From Phormidium tenue FACHB-1052 (lineage in GTDB: Bacteria; Cyanobacteriota; Cyanobacteriia; Phormidesmidales; Phormidesmidaceae): 64,000 nucleotides of DNA. The stretch's first letter is position 1, and each line of letters opens with the position of its first letter. Location of the stretch: assembly GCF_014696675.1 (NCBI RefSeq), contig NZ_JACJQN010000008.1, positions 184,527 to 248,526 on the forward strand, read 5' to 3'. A program made the position numbers and the translations under genes. The notes below the pieces were generated by a model. That model was not told the DNA's origin. It searched no databases and saw only the letters and a program-made list of their open reading frames with translations. Below are positions 53,995 through 61,398 of this stretch, in pieces.

Positions 53995-56900
53995 CTAGTA
54001 TTCTACTCTGACTCTCAGATTCATCCGCTCAACTGGGTTACGGCTCAACGCCTGCTGGAGTCCCTTCATTTCTGTCCCATCAGGGGGCAGAGGATCCTCC
54101 AGCTTTAAGCTCACCGTCAGCGTCAGGTTAGCCTGGGTTTCCGGCAGGTTCAGCATGCCATTCAGCGTGCTAAAGAAGCTCTGGAACCCGCGCACATCGC
54201 CTTGGTACTCTAGCCGCACAAACTGCTGCCCCGTTTGCACCGTCACAAACTGCTGAATCTCCACCGGGTAGCGGGCCAGCAGGGGCAGGGTTGTGCCCAT
54301 CTTGCGGTAGTCCGTCACATCGCTCACCGAGAAGTCTAGAGCGGCGATCGCCTGCGGCTGGTAATCCCTCAGCCAATCCGCTAGGTCGTTGAAGATCTTG
54401 TTGGGGCTACCCTCGAAGTCGTTTTCGGTAGGCTTTTGGAGAAGAGGGGGAATTACAGGTGGATAGGTACCATCCCCATCTTTCCAATTAGGGGGCTTGC
54501 TGCCCCCCGGTGGGTACAGCACCACCGTCTCCACCGCCTCGCCCATTTCCCCGGTGCCGTAGTCGGCCACCACCCTAAACTGGGCCGTCTTGGCGATCTG
54601 CCCCTGGTACTCATCCGAGGGCAAAAACTGGTCGCCCACCAGGCTACCATCCTGGTACAGGCTGACCTTCAGTGCTTCTTTAGCTCGCCAGCGCACCTGC
54701 ACCGTTCGCTCATCACCACCGCCAGCCAACAGCTGAGCACTCAGCTCCACCACCTTCGGTTCCGGGGGCTTCAGCAGTCCCCGCCGGTAAAGCTCTGCCC
54801 GCTCAGAAAACTCGATGGTGGTAGGCGTCCCCACCCCAGCCCCATCGGTTTTGATGTAAAGCTGCTCGCCCACCTTGAGATCCCACTGGCCCTCGGTTAA
54901 GCCCTTACGGATCGTGTCCCGCAGCTTAGACACCTCTGCATCGAGCAGCATGTTCAGGGCCAAGTCCTTGGCAAACTGCTCCCGCAGGCTCTTGGTTGTC
55001 CAGTGGTCGAGCCCCGTGGGCCAAACCTTTTGCAGTAAGTAAGCAGGAGCGTAGGGGGCGGCATCTTCGCCCCGCACCTTGCCGCAGTCCTTCAGCGCCT
55101 TCAGCACTACATCCTGCTGGTTGCGGTTGCCCTTGACAGTGCTGGCATCCTGGGCAGGCAAAGGGTAGTGCATCAACCCCTTGGCTGCTTTCACCGAGTC
55201 ATTAGCCGGGTAGAACAAGTGGCGGTAGGCGTTAGTCAAGGCCACCCGCACCGCCAAATCTAATTCCCCCTCCTTTTGTTTGATTTGATCCTGCTGGCTC
55301 TGGGAGAGGTCGTCCATGCGGTTCTGACTGCGCAGGATAGCCCGCACCGCCTTAAACTCGCGGGTGATGTCGATCGCCCGGTCTAGCTCCTGCTCGTTGG
55401 CCAGCAAAAACAGCAGCCGATTGCGGAAGGTGCGAAACTTACCCGACTCGCCTGTGTTGTTAAAAATTTGCTCAATCAGCGGGGGTGGGCCGTCGGTGGA
55501 GCTGCCGATCTTCGCCTCGTTAAAGTCGATGATGCACAGGGCAATGGTATTGGGGTCATCGTCCACATCGTGGGCACCCTCCGGGCCAGTCACCAGCTGA
55601 AAGAACTTGGTGGCAAAGATGGTATCGCGCCGGGTGCGGAGTTCTTCTTTGGCCTCGGTGACACCGACCTGCTCTTTCTCCTCAGCAATGATTTTGTTAA
55701 TCGAGGGTTCTTCTTTGAACCGGGCCACGGAGGTGATGGGGTCTACATCGAGATACCAGGCCACACCGCTCAGCCGCTCCAGGGCACGGTCTACAAAGCT
55801 AATGTCCACCCCTGGAGTCAGCAGCGACAGGTTCAGCTCGGTGCGGCGAATGCCCGACGAAATGCCCTGGGTGAGAGAGTGCAAGAAAATTGTGCGGCCC
55901 ACCCAGGTGGAGAACGGTGGTTTACCGGCACTGATCCATTCCTGGTCTTGTAGCTGCGCGTGAGCCTCGCGGCCATTGGGGTTGTAGATATCGGCCCCGA
56001 TCGGCAGACGCATCAGGGGCCGCTGGAGCCGTGAGGTCAGATCATTGGTAATTTCATCTTCTAGCCCCACCGGCAAGTGGTGAGGATGAATCATCGGCAT
56101 GCGCATATCCTGGTGCTGCCACAGGTAGCGCACCAGCCGGGCAAATAGGCGCAGGGCTCCCCGCGTGCGCTGGAACTCGGGGATAGAGGCAATCTTTTTG
56201 GTCAGCAGGTTAAACAGCTCGGGGTGGAAGGGGTAGCTGTTGGCGATCGCCCTAGCGTAGGTCGCATCTTTACAGCCATCAGGTAGGTTCACCCGACTCG
56301 CCCGAAAGGCTTGCAGATATTCCTCAGCGGCTTTCTCCGCCGCCTCAGCGCTGATGCTGGCAAACAGCCGCTGGCGCACAATGTTGTACACCTCAATGTC
56401 GGTACTGGGGCTGAGCACCCGTTCCTGTCGCGCCGAGGCCCGAATTAGCTCCTGCTGAATCTCCGCCGTTTCTTTAGCAAAGGTGTCGGACTCCGAGGCT
56501 AGGGAATAGACAAACACCAGGTTGTTGCAGGAGGCCGCCTGATCCATCAGCGAGAACAGAAAAGCGACCACCTGCTCAGCCAGGGTGCTCTGCCCTACGG
56601 TTTTGGCCTTGGCCGCCCGCAGGTGACGCGCAATCTCATCCAGAATAATCAGCGTTGGTTCTTGGCCAATTAGGCGATCAATCACCGAGGTGCCGGGGCT
56701 GATGCGGTTTTCGTCTGCCCCTCGCAGTAGTTGGTAGCCTTCAATGCCGCCGATTTGGTAGGCAATCTCACCCCAGAGGGTATAAGTGGTGATACCGGTG
56801 TCTGGGTGGTACACCCCCGCCTCTGGGTCTAAATCTCGCCCATCTACCGCCGCGACCTGGATTGGGCGGTCTGGAATCAGCGAAATATCGTCTACAAAGC

Positions 56901-57228
56901 GGTTCAGCCCATCGATCTGCCGCCCCTGCTTAGCCATATGCCACAGGGCAATCTCGTCGTGGGTTTTGCCGCCCCCAAAGCTGGTCTCTAACCGAATGAC
57001 TGGGGAGCCGATCAACCGTCCGGTGAGCCGTCCAAAGACCTCGGTAATTAGGGTTTTCAGGCCATCGGTCGGAAAGGTGTTGGCCAGAAAAACTGCGGGT
57101 TTCTGGTAAATCTGCGGAGCTTTGCCCTCCACCACGGGCCGGAGCTTGGCTGCGAACAGATCGAGGGAAAGGTCACCGGCACGAATCTCGTCTCTCGGAA
57201 CACAGGTATCGAAGACGGATGACAGCAT
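53995..57228 (-). CDS. DUF499 ATPase of the Hma-type defence system
   Basis: 1077 residues. Walker A lies in ETSFGGGKTHDEIALWHMA and Walker B in TLIILDEIARHLR. The N-terminus (FAAKLRPVVEGKAPQIYQKP) and the middle (YPFHPELFNLLTKKI, RTRGALRLFARLVRYLW) follow the DUF499 pattern. The C-terminal third is beta-rich (VVLYPPGGSKPPNW). The ATPase works with the PLD-SNF2 helicase and the DUF1156 methylase in phage restriction in known Hma-type loci. Start at ATG 57228, with a small hairpin in the leader. Confidence 0.85.
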   Translation of the reverse strand: MLSSVFDTCVPRDEIRAGDLSLDLFAAKLRPVVEGKAPQIYQKPAVFLANTFPTDGLKTLITEVFGRLTGRLIGSPVIRLETSFGGGKTHDEIALWHMAKQGRQIDGLNRFVDDISLIPDRPIQVAAVDGRDLDPEAGVYHPDTGITTYTLWGEIAYQIGGIEGYQLLRGADENRISPGTSVIDRLIGQEPTLIILDEIARHLRAAKAKTVGQSTLAEQVVAFLFSLMDQAASCNNLVFVYSLASESDTFAKETAEIQQELIRASARQERVLSPSTDIEVYNIVRQRLFASISAEAAEKAAEEYLQAFRASRVNLPDGCKDATYARAIANSYPFHPELFNLLTKKIASIPEFQRTRGALRLFARLVRYLWQHQDMRMPMIHPHHLPVGLEDEITNDLTSRLQRPLMRLPIGADIYNPNGREAHAQLQDQEWISAGKPPFSTWVGRTIFLHSLTQGISSGIRRTELNLSLLTPGVDISFVDRALERLSGVAWYLDVDPITSVARFKEEPSINKIIAEEKEQVGVTEAKEELRTRRDTIFATKFFQLVTGPEGAHDVDDDPNTIALCIIDFNEAKIGSSTDGPPPLIEQIFNNTGESGKFRTFRNRLLFLLANEQELDRAIDITREFKAVRAILRSQNRMDDLSQSQQDQIKQKEGELDLAVRVALTNAYRHLFYPANDSVKAAKGLMHYPLPAQDASTVKGNRNQQDVVLKALKDCGKVRGEDAAPYAPAYLLQKVWPTGLDHWTTKSLREQFAKDLALNMLLDAEVSKLRDTIRKGLTEGQWDLKVGEQLYIKTDGAGVGTPTTIEFSERAELYRRGLLKPPEPKVVELSAQLLAGGGDERTVQVRWRAKEALKVSLYQDGSLVGDQFLPSDEYQGQIAKTAQFRVVADYGTGEMGEAVETVVLYPPGGSKPPNWKDGDGTYPPVIPPLLQKPTENDFEGSPNKIFNDLADWLRDYQPQAIAALDFSVSDVTDYRKMGTTLPLLARYPVEIQQFVTVQTGQQFVRLEYQGDVRGFQSFFSTLNGMLNLPETQANLTLTVSLKLEDPLPPDGTEMKGLQQALSRNPVERMNLRVRVEY

Positions 57229-57282
57229 AGAACGTTCTCTTTAGGCGTTATAAAAATTAAAGGTTTAAGTTTAGAGATGCGG

Positions 57283-57301
57283 AGTAGGGTGAAACCCTAC
57301 T
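57283..57301. other. Short perfect inverted repeat in the DUF499 leader
   Basis: AGTAGGGT, loop GAA, ACCCTACT (57283-57290 and 57294-57301), 55 bases upstream of the ATPase start. It may be an operator or a small terminator for plus-strand read-through. Confidence 0.4.
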
Positions 57302-57355
57302 TGTTACTTTTAAGTAATACTCCCGAAATCAGTAAGATTACCTGCTGGTATAAAA

Positions 57356-57720
57356 CTAAGAAGTATCTTCATTAAGTATTTGCACAAAGGCATCAACATC
57401 CGGCTCTAACAGATCAACTATATGGCTTTGGACTCTCAACTTAATATTCACCGCCAAAATGGCATTCAGCGTTGCTTCAGGGACTTTGCTATCAGTCTGA
57501 ATCAGCCCCTGAGTCAGGGCTCGCTAGGTTATCTCTCTACAATGCGGTGGCTTACCCTCTGCGGTCAGTATCGCAACAGTCGCATTAGCAAATGACAAGA
57601 TAGGACTTGGCATATAAGTTAGGATGCCCAATATCATTCTCATCAAAAGAGGTAAGGGCAGATTTAGCTTGTTGATAGCGTAAATATTCCCCTAACCTAA
57701 CCGCGCTATCCCAAAAATAG
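57356..57720 (-). pseudogene. Decayed gene with HARE-HTH (HB1/ASXL) domain
   Basis: Reading leftward from about 57589, the translation contains ATVAILTAEGKPPHCREIT, one in-frame stop, then RALTQGLIQTDSKVPEATLN and ending LNEDTS before TAG 57356. This is the HARE-HTH pattern, common on restriction and defence proteins. A further stretch, about 57601-57720, encodes SYFWDSAVRLGEYLRYQQAK in another frame. Stops and a frameshift show it is not functional. The parent protein cannot be told. Confidence 0.6.
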
Positions 57721-58413
57721 GAATCTAGCACAGGTCACCCTCCCCCCCCTTTCAATTTCAAAGCTAAAAGCAGCCTTATGCCTGCTCTGAAGACATGATT
57801 TGATTAGTTAATTCACCTCACCTCATCTAGGACTGCCCCCACAGCAGCCTTGAACACTCTTCTGGTCGAGCATAGCCGGAATATTGTCACCACATCAGGG
57901 TTGCCATGGCCAGCAATCGGAGACGATCGGACAGGGTGCGATCGGGCAGCCTAACCAGCGGCGGGTTCGAGGATTCCGAAGAGCTTACTTCCTCCCCGCT
58001 TCAGCGCTGGCTAGGGGCAGCGCTGAAGCGGGGAGACAACCCTTTCATTACCCTGACTCAATTCTTCAAGATGCAGGTGTAGCTCTGAGTCTTTCAGAGC
58101 ATTTTGGGTGAAGAAGGCGATCGTTTCAGCTAGCCTCGACTCCAATCGCTCAGCATCAAAGCTGTCTGCCCAGTAAACCGAGTACAGCACCTCAAGCGCC
58201 TACCATCATGGTTTTAGCTCCGTGGAAGAGGCCAACCGCCGCACTTGCCGACCAAAGCTGATGCGATCCACTAAAGACGTAGGCTTTCCACTTCGGCAGG
58301 CTAAACGTGTTGCTGTACACCAAGGTTAAACCCCTTTCAAGTCGCCCAGATCCCGTCCTTTACTATATTGACGCAATAATGACAGCACTTGATCATAGAG
58401 ACAGGTGGCGATC
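57721..58413. other. Gene-poor decayed region before the IS element
   Basis: About 700 bases without a credible intact gene. On the minus strand a short frame near 58330-58200 (LTLVYSNTFSLPKW) could be a gene remnant. A GC-rich palindrome lies within (listed separately). Confidence 0.4.
57992..58035. repeat. GC-rich perfect inverted repeat
   Basis: A 17-bp perfect stem (57992-58008 with 58019-58035) around a ten-base loop. No T-run follows on either strand, so it is more like a palindromic repeat element or mobile-element end than a terminator. Confidence 0.6.
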
Positions 58414-59389
58414 GACATGAGAGTAGCTCTGAAATTACAACATTTCAGAGCTAATTTCTAAACGAAATCTTAAGCCACCGCCCGCTTCAACATGAGTCGG
58501 ATGAGTGCACCATAAATCATCGCTTCACTGAGCTCTGTATAGACCTCGTAATCTTTACTCAATCTTCGATAGCGATTCAACCAGCCAAACGTCCGCTCGA
58601 CAATCCATCGCTTTGGGAGAACCTCAAACGTCTTGGAAGTTCGTTTAATTACCTCAACCCGTACCTGCTCACCGCAAACCTCACGAATGGCTCGTGCAAA
58701 GTTCTCTCCAGAGTAGCCCTGGTCTACACAAACCACCTCTAACCTTGAGAGTCGGTCACGGACAGCATCAAAGACCACGACGGCCCCTAAGCGTTCCGAC
58801 ATGTTGGCCTCAGTCACCAGCACTCCGAGGACAAATCCTTGGGAATCGACGACGATATGGCGTTTACGACCCTTAACCTTCTTGCCACCATCGAAGCCGT
58901 AGACCTCCCCCTTTTTTCCGTCGTTTTCACGGATTGCGAGTCAGCGATAGCGACGCTAGAGTCTGGATCTCGATTCATCCCTTCCCGGAGGTCTTTCCGC
59001 AGGTCGTCGTGCAAGGTTTGCCAAATGCCTTTGCGTTGCCATTTGCGGAAGTACTTATACACCGTGCTGTGTGGGGGAAAGTCGTGGGGGAGCATTTCCC
59101 ATTGACAAACACTGCTTTGCACATAAAAGATCGCGTTGAGGATCTCTCTGAAATTAACTTCCCGAGGGCGTCCAAAGCCCTTTGGAGCAGGCAACTTGGG
59201 TTCAATCAGAGCCCATTCCGCATCGCTCATGTCGCTAGGGTAGAGTTCGCGGGTAGGGTTGGTGACGGTGGGAAGCTTGCTCATAATTCTGAAACTGGGC
59301 AACAAATCTAGCCTAAAAACCCTATCCTCTATCGCCCTATTGATTTTAGGTTTTCTTTAGAAATCAGCTCTCAGGGATACTCTCATGTC
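58414..59389. mobile_element. IS5-family insertion sequence
   Basis: About 976 bp. Outer inverted repeats are GACATGAGAGTA at 58414-58425 and its complement at 59378-59389. Inner related segments contain AGAGCT and ATTTCTAAA at each end. An extra hairpin (58425-58435 with 58442-58452) sits at the left end. It carries one transposase in two overlapping frames. The exact ends and target duplication are not certain. Confidence 0.75.
58470..59305 (-). CDS. IS5-family transposase in two frames (frameshift at A6G5)
   Basis: The first frame (59305 down to 58814) encodes the N-terminus (LYPSDMSDAEWALIEPKLP) and the first catalytic Asp in VAIADSQSVKTTEKRG. The second frame continues with VYGFDGGKKVKGRKRHIVVD, LVTEANMSERLG, VCVDQGYSGENFA (second Asp) and RWIVERTFGWLNRYRRLSKD (Glu). 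The frames meet at AAAAAAGGGGG (58907-58917 on the complement), a classic slippery run, so programmed frameshifting is likely rather than decay. ATG 59281 (MSKLPTVTN) is an alternative start. The DDE motif is complete, so the element may be active. Confidence 0.8.
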
Positions 59390-59500
59390 AGCCCGCCGTT
59401 CCCCACCCCGATACGAAGTTTCAGTCCTTTCACTCATATCTGTTAGGTAGTCAGCTTCTCACCTTGACTGACAGTCTCTTCAACCTTGTCTCATAGGGCT

Positions 59501-60685
59501 TTAAAGAGCTTCCCCTAACAAACTGCGGTGATATTTTTCGAGAGCAATACGAGCCTGTTCCTCAATTTCCTGCGCGATATAAACATTCTGAGATTCAAGA
59601 CTACTATCGCCTCTAACCCAAGCAAGGGCTTGCCTACGCCGTTCTTCGTCCATTCCATTGTTTCGTAATGTTGCTTCCATCCGGCAAGAGAATGTATGGC
59701 GAAGGGCCCGGGGGGTAAGGTTAGACGGCAAACTGTCTGGAAACCTCTCCCGTAGGTCTTCAAATAACTGAGTCAAACTTGATTGCGAAAGAGGAGCACC
59801 TTCATCGCTAATGATCAAATACTCTGAAGACTCTTCAGACTTAGTTTCAAGAATCTCTCTCCACTTCATGATGTATTCGTCCAACCGTCTTGAGAAGGCA
59901 GGATTATCAATAGGCAAAACTCTACCGTTACGCTTGATACTAGGTCTGGGGCGACGTTTGTCTTGCGGGTCAGGTGGTCTCCTCGTTACTCGTATGCCAG
60001 AAATTCCGCCAAATTCAATGTCCTCAACTCTCAAGGAAAGTAATTCCCCCGGCCTGAGGCCGTAGTTCAGCATAATCATGACCGATACATAGTTACGAAA
60101 TCTAACTGCCGGATTTCGTCCAATAGCATCAGGATTATCAGGGTCTAGACAACTAACTAGATAGCTAGACTGTTGCTCAGACAATCCTTTTTGCCCGCTC
60201 TTATTGCTAGGTGGAGCATTAATCGAAGAATTATTCAGCCATTTTAAGATCCTCGTCTTCTGTTCCACTAGCCTTTCGTATTTGAAGTCATTCAGTGGCA
60301 AAGTGGCTATATGTACGTCAAACAACCAACCGATGTACTGACCTAAAGTCGTTAGGCGTAGATTAAACGTATCTGGACAAACAGCAATTTTTGTGACGTT
60401 ACGGTTTTTAGTTTGGTCACGTCTTAGCTTCTCAACTAGAGAGCCCCGGATCTCGGCTTCGGAAAACCCTTGCGCTGTTTTGATTCGTTCTTCAAGGTCA
60501 ACGCCATGCTGGTCAAGCCACCGGTATAGAATCTGTAAAATTCTTAGATCACGGACAAGTGTATTGGTCGCTAGGTTGCGTCGAGACAGGACAAATTCAT
60601 TGGGACTGGGAACTGGCAAACCATCTCCATCTAACAAGATTGGCAGTTGGTCACCGGATGGATGAGCAATGGTCTCAACGTGCAT
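59501..60685 (-). CDS. Tyrosine recombinase/integrase of the 58-kb island
   Basis: 394 residues from ATG 60685. The N-terminal SAM-like domain (DLRILQILYRWLDQHGVDL) is followed by a catalytic domain with Arg in NYGLRPGELLSLRVEDI, box II PRALRHTFSCRM (Arg in place of the usual first His), WVRGDSSLESQ and the nucleophile in NVYIAQE. It stands at the right end of the accessory region, next to the candidate att repeat and ssb. A dead copy of its first about 47 codons is at 2307-2446. It most probably integrated the island, with the att site in its own leader. Confidence 0.88.
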   Translation of the reverse strand: MHVETIAHPSGDQLPILLDGDGLPVPSPNEFVLSRRNLATNTLVRDLRILQILYRWLDQHGVDLEERIKTAQGFSEAEIRGSLVEKLRRDQTKNRNVTKIAVCPDTFNLRLTTLGQYIGWLFDVHIATLPLNDFKYERLVEQKTRILKWLNNSSINAPPSNKSGQKGLSEQQSSYLVSCLDPDNPDAIGRNPAVRFRNYVSVMIMLNYGLRPGELLSLRVEDIEFGGISGIRVTRRPPDPQDKRRPRPSIKRNGRVLPIDNPAFSRRLDEYIMKWREILETKSEESSEYLIISDEGAPLSQSSLTQLFEDLRERFPDSLPSNLTPRALRHTFSCRMEATLRNNGMDEERRRQALAWVRGDSSLESQNVYIAQEIEEQARIALEKYHRSLLGEAL

Positions 60686-60803
60686 AGGGAAAACCCTAAA
60701 TTATGACAAAAATCTAATTGTGTGAATTTCTCGTCAAACCTTCGCCCGTGGCGGCTTTAGGCGCTAACTTTACAAAAAAGTATACCCAAGATCTTTGCCG
60801 AAA

Positions 60804-60840
60804 AAAGACGTCTACAGCTTTACACTCTGTAGACGTCTTT
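60804..60840 (-). terminator. Hairpin in integrase leader (right copy), terminator-like for ssb
   Basis: A 14-bp perfect stem (60804-60817 with 60827-60840) and a nine-base loop. Read on the minus strand, the stem runs into six T, so it can terminate ssb transcription and shield the integrase. The homologous hairpin at 2666-2714 shows three compensated base-pair changes in the stem. Direct repeats AACTTTACA stand on both sides (60766-60774 and 60895-60903). Confidence 0.7.
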
Positions 60841-60892
60841 CTTAAGCCTGAACTGACGGTATATCAGTACTTTGGCCCTTTGTCTTTGCTCG

Positions 60893-60919
60893 CCAACTTT
60901 ACAATTGATCTTTTATGTT
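60893..60919 (+). repeat. Candidate right attachment repeat of the island
   Basis: Direct-repeat partner of 2760-2786, with shared blocks AACTTTACA and TCTTTTATGTT. It ends two bases before the ssb stop codon (60922-60924), so integration would leave ssb intact, as expected for an element using the 3' end of a core gene. Confidence 0.55.
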
Positions 60920-60921
60920 GA

Positions 60922-61398
60922 TCAGAAGGGAATGTCGTCGTAGCTGGGGGCGGGGGCCGCCGGGGTTGGGGTTGCCGGGGCCGCCGGGGCTGCCGGGGCT
61001 GCCGGACGGGAGGCCGCTGGGCGAGAGGCTGCCGGGCTGGGGGTGGCCACGGGCACCGCTGTGGCAGCCGGGGGGGCCATGGGCATGGTGTTGAGATCGC
61101 CTACCGCATAGATGCGCTGCACGGTCATTTCGACCTGTTTTTCTTTGTAGCCTTGGGGGCTATCGACCACGTTCATCGCCAGGCGGCCTTCTAGCAGCAC
61201 TCGCTGGCCCGCCTGGTACTGGGCCTGAATGTCTTGGGCTAGGTTGCCCCAGCCGACGACTTTCATCTGCGAGGAGGGGTCGCCCTCTTTTAACCCTGGA
61301 AACTGCACCACAAACTCGGCCACGGGAGTTTGATTGTCGGAGGTGTAGCGCAGCTGGGGCGACTGCACGATTTCGGCCATTAACAGGCAATTGTTCAT
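60922..61398 (-). CDS. ssb: Single-stranded DNA-binding protein
   Basis: 158 residues. The OB-fold part is residues 1-105 (MNNCLLMAEIVQSPQLRYT, VVGWGNLAQDIQAQYQAGQ, LEGRLAMNV). A proline/alanine-rich linker follows, then the acidic tail SYDDIPF, which binds partner proteins. The start overlaps the stop of the upstream manC-like gene as ATGA, so the two are translationally coupled. Core gene and right-hand neighbour of the island. Confidence 0.93.
   Translation of the reverse strand: MNNCLLMAEIVQSPQLRYTSDNQTPVAEFVVQFPGLKEGDPSSQMKVVGWGNLAQDIQAQYQAGQRVLLEGRLAMNVVDSPQGYKEKQVEMTVQRIYAVGDLNTMPMAPPAATAVPVATPSPAASRPAASRPAAPAAPAAPATPTPAAPAPSYDDIPF

Noticed and set aside
57884..58111. Plus-strand frame of 75 codons covering a GC-rich palindrome
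   Set aside because: The frame depends on the palindrome and has no homology or ribosome-binding site.
60718..60921. Plus-strand frame of 67 codons in the integrase leader
   Set aside because: It runs through the hairpin and att-like repeat, and the left copy of this region does not keep the frame.
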